Shown here: positions 34,116-42,694 of the stretch, one piece after another
Layout: every line of letters starts with the position of its first letter
Position numbering within the stretch: the stretch's first letter is position 1
Assembly (NCBI GenBank): GCA_035295745.1
Contig: DATGIL010000053.1
Location: 1-64,000, forward strand
Direction: 5' to 3'
Length of the DNA: 64,000 bases
Source: JAIQFL01 sp035295745
GTDB lineage: Bacteria; Acidobacteriota; Terriglobia; Bryobacterales; Bryobacteraceae
The notes under the pieces: model-generated
The model's input: the letters and a program-made list of their open reading frames with translations, nothing else
What the model was told of the DNA's origin: nothing
Database searches by the model: none
Translations under genes and position numbers: made by a program

Positions 34116-35477
34116 ATGAAATCCCACTGGCAGATTCTGGTAGTGGATGACGAAGAGGTGATGTGCGAATCGCTGGCAGCCTGGCTTCGCGAAGACGGGT
34201 ATCTGGTGGATACCGCTGCCTCGGGCCGCGGCGCCGTCGAAAAGGCGCGAAGCCGCGATTACGCCATTTATTTCGTTGATTTGAAAATGCCCGGCGGCAT
34301 GGACGGCATCGAAACCATGATGCAGATTCGGCGCCTTCACCCGGACGCTTCTATCATTATTATTACCGCCTACGCCACGGTGGACACGGCGATCACCGCC
34401 ATGAAAGAAGGCGCCCAGGAGTACATCGTCAAGCCGTGTAACCCGGAAGAGATCTCTCTGTTGGTAAGCCGGATTATCAAGGTCAAAAACCTCCAGCGGG
34501 AGAACAGCATTTTGCGCAAGAAGTTGACCCGCCAGTATTCCGTTCACGACGTGGTCAGCAAGAATCCGAAGATGCAGGATATTCTGCGGCTGGCGCAGGA
34601 GATCGCAAGCCTGCGCAGTACAGTCCTGATCCAGGGAGAGAGCGGGACCGGCAAGGAGATGGTCGCGCGAGCAATCCATTTTTCGGGCGATCGCGCCCAA
34701 GGTCCGTTCATCGCGGTCTCCTGCGCGGCGCTGGCGGAGACGCTGCTGGAATCGGAATTGTTCGGCCACGAGAAGGGCGCGTTTACCGGTGCGACCGGGC
34801 AGAAACGCGGCAAATTCGAGATGGCCGACGGCGGAACGTTGTTCCTGGACGAAATTGGCGACATCTCCGCGAAGCTGCAAGTGGACCTCTTGCGTGTGCT
34901 GCAGGATCGCTCGTTTTATCGAGTGGGCGGCTCGCAGGAAGTGCGGGTGGACGTTCGCGTGATTGCCGCGAGCCATGTGAATCTGCAACAGGCGGTAGCG
35001 GCGGGCAAGTTCCGCGATGACCTGTTCTACCGGCTGAATGTAATTGAGGTGCGCATTCCACCGCTACGCGACCGCCGTGAAGATATCCCCCTGCTGGTGC
35101 GCCATTTCATCGAGAAGTTGTCGCCGGAGCTGGGAAAAGAGATTCAGGGGATCTCCGAGGGCGCGTTGCGGGTGTTGATGGATTACAACTGGCCGGGCAA
35201 TGTCCGCGAACTGGAAAACGCAGTGGAGCGGGCGATGGTGAGCTGCCGCAGTAAGAATCTGGCGGACACCGACTTCTCGTTTCTGGTCCCGGACGGCGAT
35301 AGTCCGCGGCGAGTTTCCTTCCCCGCCGGTATGAGCCTGGCGGAAATGGAGAAGGTCTTGATTGCCGCGACGCTGGAACGTACCGGCGGCAACATCAAGG
35401 AGTCGGCTTCTGTCTTAGGGATTGACCGCTCGACTATCTACGAAAAGATCCGAAAATACGAAATACCGCGCCCATAA
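34116..35477 (+). CDS. Sigma-54-dependent response regulator (NtrC family)
   Basis: A 453-residue activator. The receiver domain (1-120) has VVDDEE and the phospho-acceptor Asp55 (YFVDLKMPG). The central AAA+ domain has Walker A GESGTGKE (174-181), the sigma-54 contact loop GAFTGA (221-226), Walker B GGTLFLDEIGD and the arginine-finger region FRDDLFYRLNVIEVRIPPLR. The C-terminus is a Fis-type helix-turn-helix (NIKESASVLGIDRSTIYEKI). Its kinase is encoded two genes upstream. It should activate sigma-54 promoters; none is evident in the operon itself. A decayed double-hairpin repeat follows the stop. Confidence 0.95.
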   Translation: MKSHWQILVVDDEEVMCESLAAWLREDGYLVDTAASGRGAVEKARSRDYAIYFVDLKMPGGMDGIETMMQIRRLHPDASIIIITAYATVDTAITAMKEGAQEYIVKPCNPEEISLLVSRIIKVKNLQRENSILRKKLTRQYSVHDVVSKNPKMQDILRLAQEIASLRSTVLIQGESGTGKEMVARAIHFSGDRAQGPFIAVSCAALAETLLESELFGHEKGAFTGATGQKRGKFEMADGGTLFLDEIGDISAKLQVDLLRVLQDRSFYRVGGSQEVRVDVRVIAASHVNLQQAVAAGKFRDDLFYRLNVIEVRIPPLRDRREDIPLLVRHFIEKLSPELGKEIQGISEGALRVLMDYNWPGNVRELENAVERAMVSCRSKNLADTDFSFLVPDGDSPRRVSFPAGMSLAEMEKVLIAATLERTGGNIKESASVLGIDRSTIYEKIRKYEIPRP

Positions 35478-35483
35478 TAAAGA

Positions 35484-35535
35484 TCGCGCTCACACTTCTT
35501 GTTTTCCGGGTCGGGACTTTTGTCGGCGCTTTTCG
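35484..35535 (+). repeat. Double-hairpin dispersed repeat, copy 6 (decayed)
   Basis: The layout is kept (CACACTTCTTGTTTTCC, then GGTCGGGACTTTTGTCGGCG and CTTTTCGGG with the tail TTCACCA), but both stems carry several mismatches. It follows the sigma-54 regulator gene in terminator orientation, between convergent genes. Confidence 0.7.
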
Positions 35536-35566
35536 GGTTCACCACTGAGTCTCCGTGCTTGAGGCA

Positions 35567-36769
35567 CTACTTCCGGCCTCTCATCCCAATGTCTTTCCGG
35601 AAATGCATGCCCTCAAATCGGATCTTCGCAACGCCGGCATAGGCGCGCTTGATCGCGGCTCCCAAATCCTGGCCCGACGCCGTGACTCCCAGGACGCGGC
35701 CTCCCGAGGTCTCCAACCCCTCGGGCCCGATCCGGGTCCCAGCCTGGAATACCGTCACCCCTTCCGCTTCTGCGGCCTCGATCCCATGGATGGCTTTGCC
35801 CGCAGCAAACTCGCCGGGGTATCCGCCCGATGCTATCACTACGCAGACGCTAGGAGCCGCTTTCCAGGAAAGCCGAACTCCATTCAATTTCCCGGTTGCC
35901 GCTGCCCAAAGTGACGGAACGAACTCCGATTCCATCCGGTGCATCAGTGGCTGCGTTTCCGGGTCCCCCAGCCTGACATTGAACTCCAGGACTTTTGGAC
36001 CGTCTGCCGTCATCATCATTCCCGCATACAGGAAACCACTGAATTTGGTGGCTTCGACGGTCGGGTAGATGGTTTTGGTTAGGATTTCGTGGGTCTGGGC
36101 GTCCGTAAGAAGAGCACCATCACAGTAGGCTCCCATGCCCCCGGTGTTCGGCCCCTGGTCGCCGTCAAAAACCGCCTTGTGATCTTGACTGGGTTGCAGC
36201 GGCACGACGTCGCGCCCATCGCAGAGGGCGATGAAACTGATTTCCTCACCCTGCAAGTACTCCTCGACCACGACCCGGCCCGCCAGCACTCCGCCGGCGG
36301 AGAGTGCGTGCTCCGCCTCGACGCGGGACGCTGCGATGACCACTCCCTTACCTGCGGCCAGGCCGTCCGCTTTCAGGACCACAGGGAATCCAAATCGGTC
36401 GAGGGCCTTCTTTGCATCCTCGACATTGTCTACGGTCACGAAGTCGGCGGTCGGGATTCCGTGGTTCTGCATAAATGACTTTGCAAAAGCCTTGCTGCCT
36501 TCCAGGCGGGCGGCGTCGCGGGTGGGGCCGACGATTGCGAGTCCTTTTGCCCGAAAACGGTCGACGACGCCGTCGACGAGAGGAACCTCGGGCCCCACGA
36601 CGGTGAGGTCGGGTCGAAGTCGTTCGGCCTGTTCCAGCGGCAGGCATTTCCCGATTTGCGCCATCCCCGGGTTGCCGGGACTTGCCAGAATCTCAACGTC
36701 CTCAGATTGCGCCAACTTCCAGCACAGGGCGTGCTCCCGCCCTCCTCCGCCAATCACCAGGATGCGCAT
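35567..36769 (-). CDS. purD: Phosphoribosylamine-glycine ligase (GAR synthetase)
   Basis: PurD joins glycine to phosphoribosylamine with ATP, the second step of purine synthesis. The 400-residue protein starts MRILVIGGGGREHALCWKLA and has the ATP-grasp features AKSFMQNHGIPTADF, VVLKADGLAAGKGVVIA, EEYLQGEEISFIALCDG, SQDHKAVFDGDQGPNTGGMG and FNVRLGDPETQ. It is a little shorter than the usual 420-430 residues. The ATG at 36769 lies only 14 bp from the start of divergent mnmG; upstream in-frame codons overlap mnmG and lack conservation. Confidence 0.97.
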   Translation of the reverse strand: MRILVIGGGGREHALCWKLAQSEDVEILASPGNPGMAQIGKCLPLEQAERLRPDLTVVGPEVPLVDGVVDRFRAKGLAIVGPTRDAARLEGSKAFAKSFMQNHGIPTADFVTVDNVEDAKKALDRFGFPVVLKADGLAAGKGVVIAASRVEAEHALSAGGVLAGRVVVEEYLQGEEISFIALCDGRDVVPLQPSQDHKAVFDGDQGPNTGGMGAYCDGALLTDAQTHEILTKTIYPTVEATKFSGFLYAGMMMTADGPKVLEFNVRLGDPETQPLMHRMESEFVPSLWAAATGKLNGVRLSWKAAPSVCVVIASGGYPGEFAAGKAIHGIEAAEAEGVTVFQAGTRIGPEGLETSGGRVLGVTASGQDLGAAIKRAYAGVAKIRFEGMHFRKDIGMRGRK

Positions 36770-36783
36770 CTTACAATAGTGCC

Positions 36784-38583
36784 ATGGCCTCCCCCTACGA
36801 TGTCGTGGTGATTGGCGCCGGTCACGCCGGGTGCGAAGCGGCGCGCGCCTGTGCACGCATGGGCGCCAAAACCGCCATGATCACCATGAACCTCGACCTG
36901 ATCGCGCAGATGTCGTGTAACCCCGCGATCGGAGGGATTGCCAAAGGGCACCTGGTTCGCGAGATCGACGCCTTGGGCGGTGTGATGGCCGAAGTGGCGG
37001 ATGCGGTCGGGATCCAGTTTCGTCTGCTCAATACGAGCCGTGGCCCGGCGGTCTGGTCGCCGCGAGCCCAGATGGACAAGAAGCTCTATCGCGTGCGGAT
37101 GCGGGAGGTGCTGGAGAAAGAGACGAATCTGCGGATCATGCAGGCGGAGGTCTCTTCGCTGCGCGTGCTAGATGGGCGGGTGACGGGTGTCGAGTTGCGC
37201 GATGGCCGGACGGTGGCTGCGGGAGCGGTGGTTGTGACGACCGGGACGTTTCTCAACGGCCTCGCTCACGTCGGGGAAGCCCGTTACAGTTGCGGCCGGA
37301 ATGGGGAGGCGCCCTCGCAGTTGCTCGGCGACCAGTTGCGCGGTCTCGGTCTCTCGTGGACGCGTTTGAAGACGGGCACTCCCCCGCGCCTCGACGGCCG
37401 GACGATTGACTGGAGCCAATTCGAAGCCCAACCGGGCGACGCCGAGCCGACACCATTTTCCTTTCTCACAGGCCGGATCGACCGGACGCAGATCCAATGC
37501 CACATCGGGTATACCACAGACGAAACCCGGCGGATCCTTGCCGAGGCGATTCCGCGGTCACCGCTTTATAGCGGGCAGATCGAAGGTGTCGGTCCGCGGT
37601 ATTGCCCTTCGATCGAAGACAAGATCGTCAAGTTCCCGGACAAGGCCCGTCACCAGATTTTCCTCGAACCCGAGGGCCTCGACACCAATGAAGTGTATGT
37701 GAATGGCATGTCGACGAGCATGCCGATTGATGTCCAGACGGCGATGGTCGCTTCTATCCCCGGCCTCGAGAATGCGGAGATGATCCGGCCCGGATACGCC
37801 ATCGAGTATGACGCCATCGACCCGCGCGAGCTGCGCCACACGCTCGAAGTGAAGTCGATTGCCGGATTGTATTTGGCGGGTCAGATCAACGGGACTTCGG
37901 GGTACGAGGAGGCTGGCTGCCAGGGTCTGGTGGCGGGGATGAACGCCGCCTGCGCGTTGGCTGGGAAGGATTCTGTGGTGATCGGGAGGACGGAGGGCTA
38001 CACCGGGATTCTGATCGACGACCTGATCTCGAAGGGTGCCGAGGAGCCGTATCGCATGTTTACGTCGCGGGCCGAGTTCCGGCTGCACCTTCGGATCGAC
38101 AACGCGGATCTACGGCTGACGCCGTTAGGGCGGCGGGCAGGACTGGTGACGGACGAGCGGTGGGAGCAGTTCACCCGGAAGCAGCGGCAACGGGAAGTTC
38201 TGGCAGGGGCTCTGCAGCGGCACCGTAACGGGCAGTGGCTCAAGCGCCCGGAGGCTTCGATCGGGGAGATTGTGCCCTGGGTGCGCGAGGTGTTGGGGGA
38301 GGATCCGGTCTGCGGCGTACTTGCGACGGTGGAGACGGAAGCGAAGTACAGCGGCTATATCGCGCAGCAGGAAAAGCAGATGGAGCGCATGAAAGACGCT
38401 GGACGGCGGCCGATTCCTGCGGAATTCGGGTTCGGCGGGATTCCCGGGCTCTCGCGTGAGGTGCAGGATAAGCTGACTCGGGTGCGGCCGACGACTCTGG
38501 CGCAGGCGGCGCGGATTCCGGGTGTCACACCGGCGGCAATTGCCATCCTGGATGTGTATCTGAGCCTTGGCCGTGTTTCGTGA
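36784..38583 (+). CDS. mnmG: tRNA uridine-5-carboxymethylaminomethyl modification enzyme, FAD subunit
   Basis: MnmG (GidA), with MnmE, modifies the wobble uridine of several tRNAs using FAD and methylene-tetrahydrofolate. The 599-residue protein has the FAD site YDVVVIGAGHAGCEAARACA, the family signature MSCNPAIGGIAKGHLVREID, the region RYCPSIEDKIVKFPDK, GLYLAGQINGTSGYEEAGCQG, and the C-terminal ABhelical domain needed for MnmE contact. I chose the ATG at 36784; a longer frame overlaps purD on the other strand. It overlaps rsmG by 17 bp. The mnmG-rsmG-parA-parB order is typical near bacterial replication origins. Confidence 0.97.
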   Translation: MASPYDVVVIGAGHAGCEAARACARMGAKTAMITMNLDLIAQMSCNPAIGGIAKGHLVREIDALGGVMAEVADAVGIQFRLLNTSRGPAVWSPRAQMDKKLYRVRMREVLEKETNLRIMQAEVSSLRVLDGRVTGVELRDGRTVAAGAVVVTTGTFLNGLAHVGEARYSCGRNGEAPSQLLGDQLRGLGLSWTRLKTGTPPRLDGRTIDWSQFEAQPGDAEPTPFSFLTGRIDRTQIQCHIGYTTDETRRILAEAIPRSPLYSGQIEGVGPRYCPSIEDKIVKFPDKARHQIFLEPEGLDTNEVYVNGMSTSMPIDVQTAMVASIPGLENAEMIRPGYAIEYDAIDPRELRHTLEVKSIAGLYLAGQINGTSGYEEAGCQGLVAGMNAACALAGKDSVVIGRTEGYTGILIDDLISKGAEEPYRMFTSRAEFRLHLRIDNADLRLTPLGRRAGLVTDERWEQFTRKQRQREVLAGALQRHRNGQWLKRPEASIGEIVPWVREVLGEDPVCGVLATVETEAKYSGYIAQQEKQMERMKDAGRRPIPAEFGFGGIPGLSREVQDKLTRVRPTTLAQAARIPGVTPAAIAILDVYLSLGRVS

Positions 38584-39145
38584 AGCGCTGAAGTCTAGTG
38601 TTTCGGGCTGGCTGGACCTGCCGGACGAACAGGCCGCTGTCCTGGAGGCGCACTATGAACTGCTCATGCGCTGGAATCGGTCTCTGAACTTGACGGCGAT
38701 CACCTCTTTGGAGGAGGTGGTGCAGCGCCACTACGCGGAGTCCCTGTTTCTGGCTTCGCATCTGCCCCCAGGCACGCTGCGGATTGTCGATATCGGTTCC
38801 GGCCCTGGTTTTCCGGGGTTGCCGGTGGCGGTCGTGCGGCCGGACTGTTCCGTGGTGCTGGTGGAGTCGCATCAGCGCAAGGCGGTCTTTCTGAAGGAGG
38901 CGAGCCGCGGCCTGAAGAATGTACGGGTGCTGTCGAGGCGAGCCGAGGATGTGGACGAGAGGTTTGACTGGGCAGTTTCGCGGGCAGTGAGCTATCGGGA
39001 CCTGGAGGGTAGCCTTTCGCGATTGGGGACGCACGCGGCGTTGCTGACCGGGGTGGAGCAACCACCGGCTTCTTTGGGGTTCGAGTGGCAAGCTCCGATC
39101 CCGCTGCCGGACGGGAAGGGGAGATTTCTGCGGATGTCGGCGTGA
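38567..39145 (+). CDS. rsmG: 16S rRNA (guanine-N7) methyltransferase
   Basis: RsmG (GidB) methylates G527 of 16S rRNA with S-adenosylmethionine; its loss gives low-level streptomycin resistance in other bacteria. The 192-residue protein has the family core HYELLMRWNRSLNLTAIT, the region YAESLFLA, the SAM-binding loop LRIVDIGSGPGFPGLPVAVV and VLVESHQRKAVFLKE. The C-terminal part is slightly short. The start is TTG at 38567 or GTG at 38573; both lie inside the end of mnmG, which it overlaps. Confidence 0.95.
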   Translation: MAVFREALKSSVSGWLDLPDEQAAVLEAHYELLMRWNRSLNLTAITSLEEVVQRHYAESLFLASHLPPGTLRIVDIGSGPGFPGLPVAVVRPDCSVVLVESHQRKAVFLKEASRGLKNVRVLSRRAEDVDERFDWAVSRAVSYRDLEGSLSRLGTHAALLTGVEQPPASLGFEWQAPIPLPDGKGRFLRMSA

Positions 39146-39152
39146 ACTCGGC

Positions 39153-39168
39153 TGTTTCACGTGAAACA
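39153..39168. promoter_or_regulatory. parS site 1
   Basis: A perfect 16-bp palindrome TGTTTCACGTGAAACA, the canonical ParB loading site, 7 bp after the rsmG stop. Confidence 0.97.
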
Positions 39169-39243
39169 GGTCGCTTTGCTTAACACACGCGGCCCGCACC
39201 CGGATATCTCGCCTCAAGAAAGGTTCGATCATCGAGTCGGGGG

Positions 39244-39259
39244 TGTTTCACGTGAAACA
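39244..39259. promoter_or_regulatory. parS site 2
   Basis: A second perfect TGTTTCACGTGAAACA, 91 bp from the first, in the rsmG-parA gap. Confidence 0.97.
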
Positions 39260-39304
39260 GCATTTTTCCGCTCGGTTTCGCTTCCCAGCCACTCCAAAAT
39301 CCGC

Positions 39305-39320
39305 TGTTTCACGTGAAACA
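39305..39320. promoter_or_regulatory. parS site 3
   Basis: A third perfect TGTTTCACGTGAAACA, 61 bp from the second and 44 bp before parA. Being upstream of parA, it may also let ParB affect parA expression. Confidence 0.97.
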
Positions 39321-39364
39321 GGCAGCGCCAGCAAAACGGCGTCTCACCATGGTAAGCTGGCCGC

Positions 39365-40156
39365 TTGAGCCGAGTTCTCGCAGTTGCCAATCAAAAAGGC
39401 GGCGTAGGCAAAACGACCACCGCCATCAATCTCGCCGCCGCCCTGGCCGCGAATGACCTGAAAGTCCTGGTGATCGACTCCGACCCGCAGGGGAATTCCA
39501 CCACTGGCCTAGGCGTCGCCAAAAGCCCAGACCGCCCCAGTCTCTACCACGTTCTCCTGGGCGACACGCTCGCCCAAAACGCCGTGCTTCCGACCGAATT
39601 CGAGGGCCTCAACCTCATTCCGGCCGACAAAAACCTGGTCGGAGCCAACCTGGAGCTCGTCGACGTCCCAGGACGCGAATATCGCTTGCGAGAAAGGGTC
39701 CAAACCCTCCGCCCCGATTACCAATACATCATCATCGACTGTCCACCCGCTCTCGACCTCCTTACCCTCAACGCCTTACTTGCCGCCGATGCCGTCCTCG
39801 TGCCCATCCAATGCGAGTTCTTCGCACTCGAAGGAATCTCCGAGTTGATGGACACCATCGATCGAATTCAGGAGTCCTTCCACCATCCTCTCCTCGTCGA
39901 AGGCATTCTCCTCACCATGTTTGACGACCGCACCAACCTCACCCGCCAGGTGGCTAACGACCTGAAGGAGTTCTTCCACGACCAGGTCTTCCGCACCGTC
40001 ATCCCTCGCAGCATCCGGCTGGCGGAAGCACCCAGCTTCGGTAAACCCATCCTCAGCTACGATCCCCGCTCGAAGGGCGCGGAAGCCTATATCCAACTGG
40101 CCAAGGAGATTCTCGACCATGAACAAGCACGACAATCCGCGCAAAGCGCTCGGTAG
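39365..40156 (+). CDS. parA: Chromosome partitioning ATPase ParA/Soj
   Basis: A 263-residue deviant-Walker ATPase that drives segregation of the origin region together with ParB. NQKGGVGKTTTAINLAAAL holds the signature and catalytic lysines near the N-terminus, followed by LVIDSDPQGNSTTGLG and YIIIDCPPALDLLTLNAL. The start is TTG at 39365: the nearby ATG at 39349 is out of frame, and the Walker motif follows ten residues after the TTG, as in orthologues. There is no N-terminal DNA-binding extension, so this is the chromosomal (Soj) type. It overlaps parB by 38 bp, and three parS sites lie upstream. Confidence 0.97.
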   Translation: MSRVLAVANQKGGVGKTTTAINLAAALAANDLKVLVIDSDPQGNSTTGLGVAKSPDRPSLYHVLLGDTLAQNAVLPTEFEGLNLIPADKNLVGANLELVDVPGREYRLRERVQTLRPDYQYIIIDCPPALDLLTLNALLAADAVLVPIQCEFFALEGISELMDTIDRIQESFHHPLLVEGILLTMFDDRTNLTRQVANDLKEFFHDQVFRTVIPRSIRLAEAPSFGKPILSYDPRSKGAEAYIQLAKEILDHEQARQSAQSAR

Positions 40157-41018
40157 AGGGATTACCACTCTGCTCCCAACCCGGGCCACCGCTCCCGCCA
40201 CCCCCGCCATACCAGAAGCACAACGCGACGAGACGCCGGTGTCCCTGGCCATCGACGCCATCGAACCGAACCCTCTCCAACCGCGCCGCACCTTTGAACA
40301 GCAGCCTCTGGCAGAGTTGGCGCAATCCATCCGCACCAATGGCATCATCCAGCCGCTCGTCGTCCGCAAACAGGGCGATCGCTACCAGTTGGTCGCCGGC
40401 GAACGCCGGTGGCGAGCCGCGAAGCTGGCCGAACTCGACCGCGTGCCCGTGGTCGTCCGCGAAATTTCCGACGACCACCTCCTCGAAATTACGCTCATCG
40501 AGAACATTCAGCGCGAGGACCTGAACCCGATCGAGACGGCCACGGCGCTGATGCGCATGTGCAACGAACTCAACCTGCCCCCCGACGAGATCGGCCGGCG
40601 CACGGGCAAAGATCGTTCCACCATCATGAACTTCATGCGCCTGTTGCAGCTTCCGCAGGACATCCAGCAAATGGTGGCAGAGCGAGCCCTCTCGGCGGGA
40701 CATGCGCGGTCCCTGCTCAGCCTTGGCACCGCGGAGTTGCAGCGGTCCGTGGCCGCCCGCGCCGTCGCCAACGCCTGGTCCGTCCGGGAAACGGAACGTG
40801 TCATCCAAAAAATGTCGGAAGGGAAGAAGCTCAAAGACGCCGAACCGCAAGGCCCTTCCGATCCTAATGTGAAAGCGGCACTCCAGGAACTTCAAAGCCT
40901 GCTCGGTACGCGCGTGCGCCTGGTAGAGGGCGCCCGCAAGAAGGGCAAGCTCGAAATCGAGTACTACTCCCATGAGGAACTGATCCGCATCTACGAGATA
41001 ATCGTGAGAGAACGATGA
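40119..41018 (+). CDS. parB: Chromosome partitioning CTPase/DNA-binding protein ParB/Spo0J
   Basis: A 299-residue ParB that loads at parS and slides as a clamp using CTP. KALGRGITTLL is the N-terminal ParA-stimulating motif, IEPNPLQPRRTFE and GERRWRAAKLA form the CTP-binding domain, ENIQREDLNPIETA and the helix-turn-helix IGRRTGKDRSTIMNFMRLLQ form the DNA-binding domain, and the C-terminal dimerisation domain ends YYSHEELIRIYEIIV. It starts inside parA and its stop overlaps the following methyltransferase start by ATGA. Confidence 0.97.
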   Translation: MNKHDNPRKALGRGITTLLPTRATAPATPAIPEAQRDETPVSLAIDAIEPNPLQPRRTFEQQPLAELAQSIRTNGIIQPLVVRKQGDRYQLVAGERRWRAAKLAELDRVPVVVREISDDHLLEITLIENIQREDLNPIETATALMRMCNELNLPPDEIGRRTGKDRSTIMNFMRLLQLPQDIQQMVAERALSAGHARSLLSLGTAELQRSVAARAVANAWSVRETERVIQKMSEGKKLKDAEPQGPSDPNVKAALQELQSLLGTRVRLVEGARKKGKLEIEYYSHEELIRIYEIIVRER

Positions 41019-42511
41019 GCGCGCCTGCAATCAATTGGTACGAGAAACTGCCCGAACTCGGAAGCGATTCCGACTTTGCGGCCCTACGCCAGCTCCTCGA
41101 ACATTGCAACTACACAACGGAAGCAATTCTGGAGCGTACTGAAACCGGCGATATTGCGAAGTACTGCGCCGCTCCCGAAGGCGGCCGCGAGATCCGCGAC
41201 ACCCTCGACGGGTTGATGGTCCTTTTCTACGACTGCTCCTTCGTGTCGGAAGCGCGCCTGGCCGAAGTCCTGCCGGATGGCAGTTTGGCACTGTTCGACC
41301 GACTCGGACTGCTGGTCCGGACCCCCGCACCCGAAGGCATGATCTTCGCCTCGGGAGCGATCCTCCCCGCTTATGGCGTGTGGACCTTGAGCGACCGTGG
41401 CCTGGCACCGGACGGTTCGCGAACTCCCTACCCGCACGATGTCGTCTACCCCGGCGTCTTCGAGACCACCAAGCGATTCATCGAAGAACTGCCCTTCACG
41501 CCTTGCGACGCGATGCTCGATCTCGGAACGGGAACCGGGGTCGCAGCACTGCTCGGCGCAAGAACAGCGAACCACGTCTGGGCTACGGACATCACGCAAC
41601 GCTCCGTGCTCTTTACCGAATTCAATCGCCGGCTGAATGGCGCCGACAACATGACGGTGGTAATGGGTGATCTGTTCGAGCCGGTATCCGGACTCACCTT
41701 CGACCGGATCGTCATCCATCCTCCCTATGTGCCCGCCAAGATCCGGCGCTCCGATCATGTCTTCGCGGTTTCGGGTGACGACGGGGAACAGATCCTTCGC
41801 CGCACCATCCAGGGTCTACCCGCCTATCTTCGTCCCGGCGGACGCTACTACTCAGTCCAGATCGCAACCGACCGTGAGGGCGAAGACCTCGAATCGCGGG
41901 TGCGGACGTGGCTGGGCGAAAAGCACGAAGAGTTTGACGTCATGGTGGCGATCCACAGCAAGCGGACTCCTCGAGAATACCTCGCGGAAGAAGAAAAGCG
42001 GCTGATCGAGGAGAGCCACAACTGGATCGAGCTATGGGAGCAGACCCATACCACGTTCATCGTCTACGCAACCTTATTAATAGAGCGCCACGCGGAACCC
42101 CGGCGAGCCATCACCCGCCGCTCCCATCGCGGCGTTGGATACACGGGCAGGCATCTCGATTGGATCCTGGACTGGCAGAAAGCCCTCGGGCGGGAAGATC
42201 ATGTGGAAATGCTGCTGGCCTGCCGCCCGGTGGGACGGCCCGAAAACGAACTGATCGTCACGCATCGTCTGGGAGAAGGCGGATTCCAGCCTCGCGAGTT
42301 TCGTCTGGAGATCCCGGGGCCGTTCGTTCTGGCGCTGCGTTGTGAAGATTGGCTGCCACGCATCATCCCCGCGTGCGATGGCCAGACAACGTGGGGCGAG
42401 CACTTTGCGCGTGCCCGGCAGGAAGGGATTATTCGCGAGGAAGTCCCGGTAGAGGAATTCGCGCGGGCTCTGGGTGTCTTGGTGGCTCTGGGCGCACTGA
42501 ATCTGGCCTGA
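41015..42511 (+). CDS. Class I SAM-dependent methyltransferase, N5-glutamine/small-RNA methylase-like
   Basis: A 498-residue protein. After an N-terminal domain of about 150 residues comes a Rossmann methyltransferase: motif I AMLDLGTGTGVAALLGART (about 165-183) and motif IV RIVIHPPYVP, a variant of the NPPY motif used by enzymes that methylate amide or exocyclic amino nitrogens (PrmC, HemK, RsmC). The 200-residue C-terminal extension is not recognised. It overlaps parB by 4 bp, so it is translated with the partition genes, an unusual partner. Its substrate may be a protein, an rRNA or a small molecule; I cannot decide. Confidence 0.82.
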   Translation: MSAPAINWYEKLPELGSDSDFAALRQLLEHCNYTTEAILERTETGDIAKYCAAPEGGREIRDTLDGLMVLFYDCSFVSEARLAEVLPDGSLALFDRLGLLVRTPAPEGMIFASGAILPAYGVWTLSDRGLAPDGSRTPYPHDVVYPGVFETTKRFIEELPFTPCDAMLDLGTGTGVAALLGARTANHVWATDITQRSVLFTEFNRRLNGADNMTVVMGDLFEPVSGLTFDRIVIHPPYVPAKIRRSDHVFAVSGDDGEQILRRTIQGLPAYLRPGGRYYSVQIATDREGEDLESRVRTWLGEKHEEFDVMVAIHSKRTPREYLAEEEKRLIEESHNWIELWEQTHTTFIVYATLLIERHAEPRRAITRRSHRGVGYTGRHLDWILDWQKALGREDHVEMLLACRPVGRPENELIVTHRLGEGGFQPREFRLEIPGPFVLALRCEDWLPRIIPACDGQTTWGEHFARARQEGIIREEVPVEEFARALGVLVALGALNLA

Positions 42512-42537
42512 GAAGAGTTTCAGGCCATAAAATCTTG

Positions 42538-42577
42538 TGTGGCGGTTGCCGAATCGACACTTCTGTCGAAACTTTTG
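42538..42577 (+). repeat. Double-hairpin dispersed repeat, copy 7 (truncated)
   Basis: GTGGCGGTTGCCG keeps the ends of the first part but has lost the first hairpin; the second survives as TCGACA/TGTCGA with loop CTTC, then AACTTTTGG. It follows the methyltransferase gene and faces copy 8 head to head, about 45 bp away. Confidence 0.72.
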
Positions 42578-42622
42578 GAGTCGCCGCTGAGAACGTCTCC
42601 GCGGTCAGACTTGGTGAACGCC

Positions 42623-42674
42623 CGAAAAGCGTCGACAAGAGTGTCGACGCGGCAGACAGGAGTGTCCGCGCCAC
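42623..42674 (-). repeat. Double-hairpin dispersed repeat, copy 8
   Basis: Read on the minus strand: stem 1 GCGGACA/TGTCTGC (loop CTCC), with one compensated pair and one G-T wobble against the common form; stem 2 GCGTCGACA/TGTCGACGC (loop CTCT), then TTTTCGGGCGTTCACCA. It lies 20 bp before the M24 peptidase gene. Confidence 0.92.
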
Positions 42675-42694
42675 GTGCTGTAAAGTAGAGAGCT

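Noticed and set aside
36682..36783. Longer mnmG start
   Set aside because: It overlaps purD on the other strand and precedes the normal FAD-binding N-terminus by 34 unconserved codons.
39146..39364. Replication origin in the rsmG-parA gap
   Set aside because: No DnaA boxes (TTATCCACA-like) or AT-rich unwinding region are visible; only parS sites are supported.
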